A stretch of DNA of 64,000 bases from Candidatus Hydrogenedentota bacterium (GTDB taxonomy: Bacteria > Hydrogenedentota > Hydrogenedentia > Hydrogenedentales > SLHB01). The translations under genes and the position numbers were made by a program. Location: positions 1-64,000 of the forward strand of contig JADLHJ010000078.1 in NCBI GenBank assembly GCA_020848835.1. The letters run 5' to 3'. Shown here one piece after another: positions 38,144 through 48,772 of this stretch. The notes below the pieces were generated by a model. That model was not told the DNA's origin and did not search any database. It was given only the letters and a program-made list of their open reading frames with translations. Each line of letters starts with the position of its first letter. Within the stretch, counting starts at the first letter, position 1.

Positions 38144-38977
38144 CTACAGCTCCTTGCGCCGGAAAATCCAGTACGACATGAGATAACCAGCAAGCCCGTA
38201 GAGCAGTCCATAAATAATGAGCTGCGAAAAGATCGTGTCGCGCGGCGCGTCGTTGGAAGCGAGGTAAAGAATCTGATCCTTCAAATCAAAGTACTGAAGA
38301 TTCGGGAGCACATTGTAGAGCCCGTACGCCGCATAACCAATCCAGGTGTCCAAGGCCTGTTGCGTCTGACCCGAACGATCGTAAACGTCCTTGAGATATT
38401 CAGTAAGGTTCCCCGTAATGTAGATGAAAAGTCCGCCAATTGTCGGCAAGACAGCCGAGTTTGCCGTGCAAGATACGGCGAACGTAAACGCGGACACAAT
38501 CAGGAATTGAAAGTAGGTCAGCAGGATCGAATACAACAGAAGCGTCGGCAACACCCGCTCTTTCAAATACAGCGCGAAGAAAAACAGGCCTCCCATCAAC
38601 ACAAGGTTGATGATGATGATGAATTGGACGCCGAGGAATTTCCCCAGTAAATACTGAAAGCGGCGCACCGGCTTGGACAGAACCGTGTAAATAACCTTGT
38701 TATCAACTTCTGTCGGAACAACCGAAGCGGAGACAAAGATGGTGATCAACATCCCGAAGATTGAAATTGTCGTGACGCAAATGTCTTTGATTAGCTTCAC
38801 GTCGAGTTCGGACTGACTGCCCGCGTCGCTCGAAGTCGTGAGGAAAGCGGTAATAAACTGAGAACCAAAGATGACGAGGATGCTAAGAATTAGAAACCCA
38901 ATCAAGGTCTTCTTGCGCATACCTTCGCGCCAAGTGTACACGGCAATACTCAGTACGCCGCCAAGTGCCGATCCCAT
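38144..38977 (-). CDS. ABC-2 type transporter permease
   Basis: Multiple TM segments; VDNKVIYTVLSKPVRRFQYLLGKFLG typical ABC-2 permease motif. Confidence 0.9.
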   Translation of the reverse strand: MGSALGGVLSIAVYTWREGMRKKTLIGFLILSILVIFGSQFITAFLTTSSDAGSQSELDVKLIKDICVTTISIFGMLITIFVSASVVPTEVDNKVIYTVLSKPVRRFQYLLGKFLGVQFIIIINLVLMGGLFFFALYLKERVLPTLLLYSILLTYFQFLIVSAFTFAVSCTANSAVLPTIGGLFIYITGNLTEYLKDVYDRSGQTQQALDTWIGYAAYGLYNVLPNLQYFDLKDQILYLASNDAPRDTIFSQLIIYGLLYGLAGYLMSYWIFRRKEL

Positions 38978-38982
38978 ACCTG

Positions 38983-39930
38983 CTACTTCCCTTCTTTCTT
39001 GGCCCGCGCGGCGCCTACGACGCGTACGAACAACTCTTCCAGCGTTTCGCGGCGCGGGGCAACGCTCGTAACGGTGACGCGCTCGGCTTTGAGGACTTCG
39101 AGCGCATCATACAGCGACATGGAAGGCGGCACTCGCAACCGCGCGCGGCTGTCTACAATGTCTTCCGCGGAGATGCCGCGATCTCCGAGCGATTTGACAT
39201 TTTGTTCCGTAATGCCGGTAACGTCCACCGACATGTCACGGTCCGTGAGTAGCTCGTTGATCGTGCCCATCGTCTGTACCACACCTTCGTACAAAATGCC
39301 GACGCGATCGCTGATCAATTCCACTTCGAGCAGTTCGTGGCTGGAAATCAGCAGGGATTTACCTTGCGCGCGCAGTTTCACAAGCAGATCGCGCATTTCC
39401 TTGCGCGCCACGGGGTCAAGACCGGTGGTGGGTTCATCAAGAATGAGCAGTTGCGGATCGCTCAACAAAGCCTGCGCGAGCCCAATGCGCTGACGCATGC
39501 CCTTTGAGTAGCCGCGCAACAGGCGCTTGCGCGCGCGCGTCATGCCGACGATCTCAAGCGTCTCGTCAATGCGACGTTCGAGCGTCTTACCGCTCAGGCC
39601 ATAGAGACTTCCATAGAAGCGAAGGATTTCCTCGCCTTTCAGGAAGTCCGGATAGTACGCCCCTTCGGGCAAATAGCCGATCTTACGTTTAATTTCGGGC
39701 GAGTCGATGTCCTGGCTGCCCATGATTCTGATCGATCCCGATGTTGGAAAGATCAAACTCAGCAGCATCTTGATTGTTGTCGTTTTGCCCGAACCGTTCG
39801 GTCCAAGATAGCCGAAAATTTCGCGCTCCTGGACCGCCAGGTTGAGGTCTTTCAGCGCGTGTACATCCTGCCCGCGGGCGGCGCCTTCATACACTTTGGA
39901 AAGGTTGTTCGTTTCGATGACGGCAGACAC
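38983..39930 (-). CDS. ABC transporter ATP-binding protein
   Basis: GPNGSGKTTTIKM, YSKGMRQRIGLAQALL, LLILDEPTTGLDP; likely GTG start near 39930. Confidence 0.96.
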   Translation of the reverse strand: MSAVIETNNLSKVYEGAARGQDVHALKDLNLAVQEREIFGYLGPNGSGKTTTIKMLLSLIFPTSGSIRIMGSQDIDSPEIKRKIGYLPEGAYYPDFLKGEEILRFYGSLYGLSGKTLERRIDETLEIVGMTRARKRLLRGYSKGMRQRIGLAQALLSDPQLLILDEPTTGLDPVARKEMRDLLVKLRAQGKSLLISSHELLEVELISDRVGILYEGVVQTMGTINELLTDRDMSVDVTGITEQNVKSLGDRGISAEDIVDSRARLRVPPSMSLYDALEVLKAERVTVTSVAPRRETLEELFVRVVGAARAKKEGK

Positions 39931-40183
39931 AATACTTCCTCGACGTTCGTGTTTAGTCCGCAAGCCCAGGGCATGGCCAGGAGTGAAAGCGAGTCACTAC
40001 ATCAGGCACACTACGCCTTACAAGGCCGGAAGGATAGCAAAGCCCTGTACACTTGTCAACGAATCCGCGCATAGTGCGGATTACGCGCTGCCGCCGCAAA
40101 GGCATCTGTGCTGATTGTATGACTCTTGTACTATGCGCCCCATCCTGTGTATCCTCCCGCGAAACGCAGAAGGAGCGTATTTT

Positions 40184-41080
40184 GTGAAGATCGGTGTCGT
40201 ACCGCGCGACGGCGAAACCGTCGTTGCTGTGGAAGTAGACAAACGCTGGATCGATTTTACGCGGGCCTACCGCATCTACGAATTACTCGAACACCAGCGC
40301 CTTGGGCTGCCCATTCGCGATATCCTCGAACTCTTGCAGCGCGGGTTGCTCAATGATGGAGGATTAATGCCGGTAATCGCCGCGATTCGCAATCACTCGG
40401 CAATTGATAAGTGCGCCATCACCGGTCAGCCTACATTCACCTTGCCGTATCGGCCGGGAAAAATCATTGCGATTGGCCGCAACTATGCGGCGCATGCCGC
40501 GGAAACCGGTCATGATGTGCCCAAGGAACCCATTTTCTTCTCCAAATCTCCGACGGCGTGCATTGGTCCCGACCAGGCAATCGTCGTTCGTAACGAATAC
40601 GGCCGTGTCGATCATGAGGGCGAATTGGCAGTCATCATCGGTAAAACGGCGAAAGATGTGCCGCAAGAAAACGCGCTGGACTATATCGTGGCCTATTCAT
40701 TGATGAACGATGTCACGGCGCGCGAAATGCAACGGAAGGACATCGACGCTGGACATCCGTGGTTCCGATCAAAAAGCTTGGACACGTTCTGCCCCTTCGG
40801 CCCCTATCTTGTGCTGCGCGACGCACTGCCTTGGCCGCTGGAAGTAGACATCGAGTGCGCCGTGAACGGCGCGGTGAGGCAGCAAAACAACACCCGCAAC
40901 TTTATATTCAAAATTCCTGAACTGATCGCCTACGTGTCCCGCTTTATCACCTTGGAACCCGGCGACGTAATCTCAACGGGCACTCCGGAAGGCATCGCAG
41001 CGCTGACACCCGGAGACAGTGTGGAAGTGCGTGTTCCGGAAATTGGCGTCCTACGCAACCCGGTCCTGGGCCTACGCTAG
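40184..41080 (+). CDS. Fumarylacetoacetate hydrolase family protein
   Basis: GRNYAAHAAETG, PIFFSKSPTACIGP, DHEGELAVIIGK, GDVISTGTPEGI; GTG start with SD gaaggag. Confidence 0.93.
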   Translation: MKIGVVPRDGETVVAVEVDKRWIDFTRAYRIYELLEHQRLGLPIRDILELLQRGLLNDGGLMPVIAAIRNHSAIDKCAITGQPTFTLPYRPGKIIAIGRNYAAHAAETGHDVPKEPIFFSKSPTACIGPDQAIVVRNEYGRVDHEGELAVIIGKTAKDVPQENALDYIVAYSLMNDVTAREMQRKDIDAGHPWFRSKSLDTFCPFGPYLVLRDALPWPLEVDIECAVNGAVRQQNNTRNFIFKIPELIAYVSRFITLEPGDVISTGTPEGIAALTPGDSVEVRVPEIGVLRNPVLGLR

Positions 41081-41102
41081 TCGTCGAATCGACAACGCAC
41101 CG

Positions 41103-42611
41103 CTAACCACGGATTTTTCGTTGTAGCAAGTTCACCAACTGCGCGGTGCTTTTGTCCTCCCGCGTTTCCTTTGTCACCTTTTGCACTGCATAGAGCACAG
41201 TGGTGTGATCTTTCCCGCCCAACGCCTCGCCGATTTCGGAGTATGACAGCTTTGCGATGAGGTCTTTGCACAGATACATCGCAAGTTGGCGAGGATAGGC
41301 GACCTGACGCTGACGGTTGCGGCTGCGCAAATCGGAGATACGAACGTCAAAGTGCTCCGCCACGGCGCGCAAAATGGCTTCAATGTTAATTGGTTGGAGC
41401 CGTTCTTTGCCGATAAGGTCGCGAAGCACTTCTTCGGCCAGTTCAGGCGTAATCGTCTTTTCTGTTAACTTGGCATACGCCAGCAATGTAACCAGGGAAC
41501 CTTCGAGTTCTCGGATGTTCGACGTGATGTACTTGGCGATGCAATGAAGCACGTCCGGCGGCACGGTAAGGTTCTCGCGCGCAGCCTTGTTTTGCAGAAT
41601 CGCGATCCGTGTCTCGATGTCCGGCGGCTGAATATCGGTCACCAAACCCCACTCAAACCGCGAAATGAGGCGCTGCTCGAGTCCCGGAATCTCCTTCGGC
41701 GGGCGATCGCTCGAAATTACAATCTGTTTGTGCGAATCGAAGAGCACATTGAATGTATGGAAAAACTCTTCCTGCGTCGCCTCCTTGCGCGATATGAAAT
41801 GGATGTCGTCTATCAGGAGCACATCTGCTTTGCGGTACTTCGTGCGAAACCTTACAGTCGATTTCTTCGCGATACTCTCGATGAGTTGGTTGGTGAAGTG
41901 CTCGGACGAAATGTAGCAGATGTTCGCGTCCGGCCGGCGCTGGAGGATTTCCTGCCCAATCGCCTGCATCAGGTGCGTCTTACCCAGCCCGGTGCCTCCA
42001 TGCAAGAAGAGCGGGTTGTACGCGCGGCCCGGCGTCTCTGCAACCGCACGCGCGGCCGCATGCGCAAAACGATTCCCATTGCCGACCACGAACCGGTCAA
42101 ACGTATATCGCGCATTAAATGGCTGCTGACGCGTCTGCTGCGGCGGGCGTTCCTGGGGCATGCCGCGAAGCTGCAGTTGCTCGGGCTTATGCTTGACCTG
42201 TTTGTTGGCCCCGCCTACCGGAGAAAGCGGACGGAATATAACCTCTCGGAGATCGGGTACGACGGTTCCTGCACACGCGGTCACCGCATCCATATAATGT
42301 TCGCGCAACCAATCCGCGAAAAACTTGTTCGGGACCGAGACGGTTAGTTGACCGTCTTCGTATGAATCGAAGTGTGTCGGGGAAAACCAGTTCTCAAAGC
42401 TTAGTTCGTCCAGTATCTTTTTGAGCCGCTCTTGTGTTGCGTCCCATGGATTTTGATCGCCAACGACCACGCGAGATACACCGTCCTGTGCTGGCAAACG
42501 CCGAACCCCCTTCCGCCGTTCCGGAGCGCCGCGCCGCACGCCGTGAAACATGATGTCCCACAAACGCGAAAATCGGACCCCGCCGTTTCTCTTCACCCTC
42601 CGCCGCCGCAA
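41103..42611 (-). CDS. dnaA: Chromosomal replication initiator DnaA
   Basis: NPLFLHGGTGLGKTHLMQAIG, DVLLIDDIHFIS, GKDHTTVLYAVQKV; true start may be internal (e.g. GTG near 42470). Confidence 0.97.
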   Translation of the reverse strand: MRRRRVKRNGGVRFSRLWDIMFHGVRRGAPERRKGVRRLPAQDGVSRVVVGDQNPWDATQERLKKILDELSFENWFSPTHFDSYEDGQLTVSVPNKFFADWLREHYMDAVTACAGTVVPDLREVIFRPLSPVGGANKQVKHKPEQLQLRGMPQERPPQQTRQQPFNARYTFDRFVVGNGNRFAHAAARAVAETPGRAYNPLFLHGGTGLGKTHLMQAIGQEILQRRPDANICYISSEHFTNQLIESIAKKSTVRFRTKYRKADVLLIDDIHFISRKEATQEEFFHTFNVLFDSHKQIVISSDRPPKEIPGLEQRLISRFEWGLVTDIQPPDIETRIAILQNKAARENLTVPPDVLHCIAKYITSNIRELEGSLVTLLAYAKLTEKTITPELAEEVLRDLIGKERLQPINIEAILRAVAEHFDVRISDLRSRNRQRQVAYPRQLAMYLCKDLIAKLSYSEIGEALGGKDHTTVLYAVQKVTKETREDKSTAQLVNLLQRKIRG

Positions 42612-42710
42612 CCCCGGACAACGGATAGGCCTACCGCTTTATTGCTTCAGTCGTATGGGGGTCTACTGCACCGCAAACCCCTTTTCAGCGCGCCGGTCAA
42701 GTGCGCCGAG

Positions 42711-42741
42711 TTATACACGCGCTATTCACAAGTTATTCACA
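42711..42741 (+). other. Three 11-bp-phased DnaA boxes, candidate oriC / dnaA regulatory region
   Basis: TTATACACG (42711), CTATTCACA (42722), TTATTCACA (42733), directly upstream of dnaA in a noncoding gap of about 640 bp with A-rich runs. Confidence 0.72.
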
Positions 42742-43255
42742 ACCCGCTTGTAGCGCCACACCCAAAAGCAACAATCGGAGTTTGCTATAGATTCTTTGCG
42801 CTGTCAAGCGGATTCTCTACATGATTGTTATATGCGCGTTTACACCGCGATTGTTATCGCACTCTTCCGTTTCGCCGCGCACGTTTCAAAAAAATCGAGT
42901 TTTGCGTTGCGCTTCACGCGCGAATCAACAGGACAAAATAGCGAAAGAGAAAATAAAAATTCGCGCACACACGATACCTGTCGCGTTGCACGAATTGACA
43001 CAGCTCTCCCCCGTTTCGTTTTGTTCTACTTCAGGAAAGTTGCGAAGACGGGTGAGCGCGCCACACTTGCGCTTCTACTCGCTTCCCCAATTGATCCGCT
43101 CCAGAATCAATCGCTGCAGATTATATCACTCGCATATCCATCGCGCAAGCAAATTGTGCTCTACGACATTCGCAACGTGTGCGATTGCGATTGGAGATGT
43201 GCGCTGCGCGCCGTTATGCTATGCGTTTCACAGGCACACTTCGCACAATACATCC

Positions 43256-44239
43256 ATGCATACATCAAGCACTTCACGAAAGCCGCGCATCGCCATCACG
43301 ATGGGCGACGTAAACGGCATCGGTCCGGAGATTCTTGCGCGTGCTCTCGCTTGCCCCGAACTCGATGCATCATGTTCCGTCTTGGTATACGGATGTAAAC
43401 AAACGCTTGAAGCAGCGCAACCATTTATTAATTGTGCACGCACAGCTACGCCAATAGAAATCATCGACGCTGGACATACCATTGCGCGCCTAAACGCAGG
43501 CACAGTGCAGCGGGATGCAGGGGCCGCCGCCATCGCATGGATCCGCGCCGCGGTTACCGCAGCGCTCGACGGCGGCGTTGATGCCGTAGTCACTTGTCCA
43601 ATTAACAAAGAAGGCATCCACCTCGCCGGCTCAAACGCGATCGGGCATACCGAGATCGTTGCCGAGATGACGGCAACGCCCGAATACCGCATGTCACTGT
43701 TTTCGGACGCGATGCGCATCGTGCACATAACAGGCCACCTTCCCCTTGCGGACGCTCTGGGAAAAGTTAAGACACAACGCATCGCCCAGACGGTACGTAT
43801 CGCGCATCAGGCACTTGTGGAACTCGATTTGCCGCGGAAAAGGATTGCCGTCGCTGGTCTGAATCCCCACGCGGGGGAAAATGGTTTACTGGGCGATGAA
43901 GAAGCCCGCGAAATCGCTCCCGCCGTGGAATTATGTATGCGTGACAACATCGACGTCTCGGGGCCCTATCCACCGGATACGGTGTTCCGGCGCATGCAGC
44001 TTGGCGAGTTCGATTTGGTGGTAGCCATGTACCACGATCAGGGGCATATTCCTCTTAAACTGGTTGCGATGGACGAGGGAGTCAACGTCACGCTCGGCAC
44101 ACCAATTGTCCGTACTAGCGTCGATCATGGGACCGCATACGACATCGCGTGGAAAGGTATTGCGAGGGAAGATAGCCTGATTGCGGCAATCCGGCTTGCA
44201 GCGCGCTTTGCGCAGGGCCGCGCAAAGGTCACCGCCTGA
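43256..44239 (+). CDS. pdxA: 4-hydroxythreonine-4-phosphate dehydrogenase
   Basis: ITMGDVNGIGPEI, GHTEIVAEMT, YHDQGHIPLKL, GTPIVRTSVDHGTAYDIA; start trimmed from 42821. Confidence 0.96.
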   Translation: MHTSSTSRKPRIAITMGDVNGIGPEILARALACPELDASCSVLVYGCKQTLEAAQPFINCARTATPIEIIDAGHTIARLNAGTVQRDAGAAAIAWIRAAVTAALDGGVDAVVTCPINKEGIHLAGSNAIGHTEIVAEMTATPEYRMSLFSDAMRIVHITGHLPLADALGKVKTQRIAQTVRIAHQALVELDLPRKRIAVAGLNPHAGENGLLGDEEAREIAPAVELCMRDNIDVSGPYPPDTVFRRMQLGEFDLVVAMYHDQGHIPLKLVAMDEGVNVTLGTPIVRTSVDHGTAYDIAWKGIAREDSLIAAIRLAARFAQGRAKVTA

Positions 44240-45480
44240 TGCTTCCAATGATCTTATTAATCGCCCTGCTCTGCCTGCCAAGCGCGCCAGTCCACGCCGA
44301 TCTATTTACGAAACATTCAGGCCGCTTGCAGGTTGGGCCTAACCCTTGCTCCATTGTCGCCGAAGACCTCAATGCCGATGGAATACCAGACATCGTAACC
44401 GCAGACCGAGGGGAAATGACGGGACAGGGCGAAGAGCGTCCCGCGAACGATGAACTCTCCCTGCTCGAATCCGAAAGCCCATTGAGTTACATCGCCCGCC
44501 CCCCATTGCGCGCAGGCTTTGCTCCCTACTGCGTGGTCGCCGCAAACATCGACGCCTTAAAGGCGCCGGACCTCGTCGTCGCAAGTTTTCATGACGCGCG
44601 ACGGCGCCACATCACCCTGTTTCGCAATCTTGGCGAAAGCGGCTTCGAACCCCTCACTTTTTCCGCACCGGAGGTGGGCCTCAAGTACTCGCGCATGCTG
44701 GACAACGATCAGTTGCCATTATATACCCTACCCGGAATCACATCCCTCGCCGTGCGCGAAATGACCCACGACGAGTTCCGCGACGTCGTTGCGACAGGTT
44801 GGTCAGCGGATGTTCTCCTGTTCTTCCCCGGCGATCGCGAAAAATATTTCGGCGACCCCGTAATTACGCAAGCGCCCGGCGGCCCGCGCGACGTCCAGGC
44901 CGCTGACCTGAACGGCGACGGCGAAGTCGACCTCGCTACCGTCATGTACAATTCCGGCGAAGTTGTACTTTGGAAAGGCACCGGTAATGGTTCGTTCACC
45001 GAAGCCAACCGTTTTCTCAGCGGCGCCGCACTACCCAATAAAGTTAAACTTGCGGATTTCAATGGCGATGGGCGAATCGACATTGCCGTTGCGCATTGTT
45101 TTACCAGCGATTCGGTGACCCTCTTTCTTGCCGATACCGATCGGCATTTCTCGTACAAAGTGCAACAAACGGAGACCATGTCGCTCAATGACAATCATGA
45201 GCGAGTGGACGACGAAATCCGCGATCTGATTGCGCAGGACTTGAATGGCGACGGGAAGACCGACTTTGCCGCGGCATGTTATGCGTCGGCGCGGGTTTGC
45301 GTATTTGTCAACGAATCCCAAGGCAGCGGCGTCCCGGTAAATTTCCGCCGCGAGATCTATTCATTCAAAGATGGACGCCCGCGCGCGTTGGCCGCGGCCG
45401 ACGTGAATGCAGACGGCAAAATCGACCTCGCTGTGGCGCTGTGGCAAATCAACGCCGTGGCATTCTTGCTCGCCCAATAA
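44239..45480 (+). CDS. Secreted FG-GAP/VCBS-repeat protein
   Basis: Signal peptide and repeated DLNADGIPDIV, DLNGDGEVDLA, DFNGDGRIDIA, DLNGDGKTDFA; ATGA overlap with pdxA. Confidence 0.92.
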   Translation: MLPMILLIALLCLPSAPVHADLFTKHSGRLQVGPNPCSIVAEDLNADGIPDIVTADRGEMTGQGEERPANDELSLLESESPLSYIARPPLRAGFAPYCVVAANIDALKAPDLVVASFHDARRRHITLFRNLGESGFEPLTFSAPEVGLKYSRMLDNDQLPLYTLPGITSLAVREMTHDEFRDVVATGWSADVLLFFPGDREKYFGDPVITQAPGGPRDVQAADLNGDGEVDLATVMYNSGEVVLWKGTGNGSFTEANRFLSGAALPNKVKLADFNGDGRIDIAVAHCFTSDSVTLFLADTDRHFSYKVQQTETMSLNDNHERVDDEIRDLIAQDLNGDGKTDFAAACYASARVCVFVNESQGSGVPVNFRREIYSFKDGRPRALAAADVNADGKIDLAVALWQINAVAFLLAQ

Positions 45481-47697
45481 TTATTGCGGTTGAGGGTCTC
45501 GCTTGATTGATTTCAACGCACTCACCAGTTCACGGTACGTTTCACGCTTCAACGGACGCCCGCCGAATCGCGCGTCACTATACGCCCGCAAAATATGCCT
45601 TACCGCCGCTGCGTCGATCGAAGGGTTGGTCTGCACTTCTTCAAGCAACTCACGCGCGCTGACTGTGTGGCCGTTCACTCCCAGCGCCAGGAGGCGGCGC
45701 TTCAGCAGCCCATACACCCGCGTAGCACGTATTTGATCTTCCGAAAACACGAGCCCAGGTCCCGCGCGCCGCTTCAGGGAAGCGCTGCGGTACATCATCA
45801 GAAATCCCCAGAGAATCGCGATCGCAATACACAGCAATATAAGGAACGCCGGCAAGCCCGACGAAAAGAACTTCATGGTGGGAAGTGAACTTCGCATCAA
45901 ATCGACATCGAACCGAAACAGCCCGATCGAAAAATTTACGATGTTGCCGAGCTGAAGGCCGCTGCTATATCCGATAACATCGCGGTAATAAACATACCGC
46001 GCCATCAATGAATAGCGGCCCAACATTCGCATGAACACCGCCCAGGCGGAATTGTCTATTTCCGCTTCGCCGGACGGGTCAAACGGATACCACCCGATGT
46101 TATTGAAATACGCCTCCACCCACAAATGTGCATGACGTTTCCGCACGATGTAGGCGCCGTCCGTTGCACTCCAGTCACCGTCGCGGTAGCCGGACGCCAC
46201 CCGCGCGGGAACACCTACGCTGCGCAGCATCATGCACATGCTGCTCGCAAACAGCTCGCAATGTCCGCGTCGCGTATTGAAGAGAAAATCGTCAACAGGA
46301 TCCGCAGAAGAAAGACTTTCGAGCGAAGTCGTGTAGGCATACAGGCTGGGGTCTCGCAAATGTGCCTGGATGGCTTCAGCCTTTTCATAAGGCGAATCGA
46401 ATCTCTCGGTCAGCGAAGTAGCGAGTGCTCGCGCCCTTTCAGATATGCGCGCGTCAGTAAATACGTCCATCAAACGCTCGCCATCGAACCCGCGCGCGTA
46501 GTCTCCAGATGCTGCAACGAGCCGCTCACGCGGCACCTCGGGAATTCGCGATTCGGCTCGATAGCTTACGCCCTCGCTTGTGGATTCCATCACGCGAAAT
46601 GTCTGGTTCTCGCGATCATCTAGGCGCAATCGTACCGTCGCGGAAGGGAAAAGCTTCACGAGATTTGCCAGCGCCGGAATTCCTGGTGCGTTGTGCGTAT
46701 CTTGAAGAAAGATCTCCTGTACCACCTCTCGTCCAGGAGGCGCCGTTTGCCCCCCCGCCTCCGCGCGTTCGATACGCGAGGCACGGCTACGCCATTCAAT
46801 ATAGATGAAATCGTCGGCGACTCGGTCCCACTCGGCGCCCACCAGCCGGTTAAAACTCGTCACGCGCCAATATAGCGGCTGATTTGGAAATGGCTCCTGA
46901 CCTTGAGGCATTGCGGGAAAGCGCGCAAGGAAAACGGGCGCTTCATCTGCCGCGATGTTGCCGCCCGCGGCGAGATTAACACGGTCATCCAGCCCCGTGG
47001 TCGTCGTATTTGTAATCGTGTTGTTACGCCCGAAAATACCGGCGTCCAAACGTGGGGTGAACAGGAAGAACAACAGCGTGGCGACGACGCACCCAATCGA
47101 TACCGCACTCAACACCGGCGCAACGCTCATCTGATCGCGGCGTTGACCGGTTACCCATTGCGCCACTTCCGGCGGCAAGAACCCCCGCCGGTGTTCGGCG
47201 GGTAACAAATCGGCGATATTGCCGTTCTTGTTCGCCTCGGCCTCTGCATAAATCTGCACCGATGCAAAAGCCCAAACCGCGCTGATGACGAAAATGGGTA
47301 CAACAAGCCCAAATGCAGAGTCGGGACTCTGCGCCACCGCGTCCACCAAAAGGAAAAACGCCATCAAGAACAGGTAGCGATATTCCTTTACGCTCTTCTT
47401 GTGCAGGAAAAGGTGAATCTGGACGTAGATTACGACCGCAGTCAGACCAAGGATAAGATCGGTGAAAAGGTACGGAACAATAACAATGGTAAATGCGAGC
47501 GACACGATTTGCGAGATGCGTTGATAGTAGGCTGACTTTTCGTCGAGACGCTCAAACATCCGCATCGACGATATGAGCGCCAATGGAATAAGCGTGATCT
47601 CCGGCCCAAACATCGATGTGGTCGCCAGCGCCAGATATCCCGAGAGCGTCATGATTGCCAAACTGATTCGAACGGTCCGCAGTGAGAAATTAGGCAT
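45481..47697 (-). CDS. TgpA-like transmembrane transglutaminase-domain protein
   Basis: Several TM helices, RRGHCELFASSMCMMLRSVGVPARVASGYRDG, WVEAYFNNIGWYPFDP. Confidence 0.93.
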   Translation of the reverse strand: MPNFSLRTVRISLAIMTLSGYLALATTSMFGPEITLIPLALISSMRMFERLDEKSAYYQRISQIVSLAFTIVIVPYLFTDLILGLTAVVIYVQIHLFLHKKSVKEYRYLFLMAFFLLVDAVAQSPDSAFGLVVPIFVISAVWAFASVQIYAEAEANKNGNIADLLPAEHRRGFLPPEVAQWVTGQRRDQMSVAPVLSAVSIGCVVATLLFFLFTPRLDAGIFGRNNTITNTTTTGLDDRVNLAAGGNIAADEAPVFLARFPAMPQGQEPFPNQPLYWRVTSFNRLVGAEWDRVADDFIYIEWRSRASRIERAEAGGQTAPPGREVVQEIFLQDTHNAPGIPALANLVKLFPSATVRLRLDDRENQTFRVMESTSEGVSYRAESRIPEVPRERLVAASGDYARGFDGERLMDVFTDARISERARALATSLTERFDSPYEKAEAIQAHLRDPSLYAYTTSLESLSSADPVDDFLFNTRRGHCELFASSMCMMLRSVGVPARVASGYRDGDWSATDGAYIVRKRHAHLWVEAYFNNIGWYPFDPSGEAEIDNSAWAVFMRMLGRYSLMARYVYYRDVIGYSSGLQLGNIVNFSIGLFRFDVDLMRSSLPTMKFFSSGLPAFLILLCIAIAILWGFLMMYRSASLKRRAGPGLVFSEDQIRATRVYGLLKRRLLALGVNGHTVSARELLEEVQTNPSIDAAAVRHILRAYSDARFGGRPLKRETYRELVSALKSIKRDPQPQ

Positions 47698-48769
47698 ACA
47701 CCACCTCCCGCGGATCGAGCACGCGCGGAAATCCCGGCGCAAGCAACTCGCCCCATTGCGCCGGATCCGGCGAAACGAGCAGGAAGGAAGCGTTGTGCCG
47801 GTCCGCCTCTTCCAGTGCCCGCGTGAATGGATCGGCCGCATCCGGTTCCGATGCTTCAATGCGCGCGAGGAATTCCAAAACTTTGATCCCCTGCGCCGTG
47901 CCTTCGCCTTCGCGCAACCACGTATTTGGTGTCACTATCGCCACCCGGTACTGCCGGTTGAGCAACGTTATCACAATGGACGCAGCAAGCTCGACAGCTT
48001 CCTCGAACTGCTCGGCGAAATTTTCCACACTCGCCTGCATGCGCGTGTCGAACACAATCACGACATAACGCGAAGTCTGTTGCTCCAGTTCCTTCACATA
48101 CAGCGTGCCGGTCCGCGCGCTCGCCCGCCAGGAAATAAAGCGCAGATCGTCACCAGGAATATATTCGCGCAGACTAAAGAACTCGTCGCCCGGCCCTTGA
48201 GCCACCCTGGGAAGTTCCCCAGCGCCGCGCAATTGATCGAGCAACGAAGTGCGCGCCGCGCGCACCCTCGGATATACCAGTACTTCTGTTTCAAGATTGA
48301 TACGCCGGCGGGCCTCAATGAGCCCAAACGGGAATGAAGTAACGAGCTCGATCTGCGGCAATTTCCGAGATCCACGCCTTTCAAACATCTGCGTGTAGCG
48401 CACTTGCGCCGCGCGACGCGCCGGAATAGACAGAATATATCCGATAGAGATACCCCGCGCATCGGCGTTTTCGATTCGTATCGAAGCAACCGTCAGGTAG
48501 TGACGCAAATTGGCGATGCGGATGAGCACCCCAAAATTCTCGTAGCGGTTCACCGCGTGCGGGGCTTCGCGCGCCACATCAAGCTTCATCAAGGTGCGCT
48601 TGCTCAAGATAAACGAAAACACGATGAAACTGGCTATTGCGCCGAAAATCAGGTAGTAAAGGTTGATTCCTGAGTTCCACGATGCCAGCAAGGCCAGCAA
48701 CGCGCAAATGATGAATACCTGCCCCGGCCGCGTGATACGCCGGCTGGTTTCTCGCTTGCGTCGTTTCAT
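47690..48769 (-). CDS. DUF58 domain protein
   Basis: N-terminal TM pair; FSLREYIPGDDLRFISWRASARTGTLYVKELEQQ. Confidence 0.94.
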   Translation of the reverse strand: MKRRKRETSRRITRPGQVFIICALLALLASWNSGINLYYLIFGAIASFIVFSFILSKRTLMKLDVAREAPHAVNRYENFGVLIRIANLRHYLTVASIRIENADARGISIGYILSIPARRAAQVRYTQMFERRGSRKLPQIELVTSFPFGLIEARRRINLETEVLVYPRVRAARTSLLDQLRGAGELPRVAQGPGDEFFSLREYIPGDDLRFISWRASARTGTLYVKELEQQTSRYVVIVFDTRMQASVENFAEQFEEAVELAASIVITLLNRQYRVAIVTPNTWLREGEGTAQGIKVLEFLARIEASEPDAADPFTRALEEADRHNASFLLVSPDPAQWGELLAPGFPRVLDPREVVYA

Positions 48770-48772
48770 CGG

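Noticed and set aside
42821-43255. N-terminal extension of pdxA
   Set aside because: Family homology begins at MHTSSTSRKPRIAITMGDVNG (43256); upstream part is low-similarity translation of the candidate origin region.
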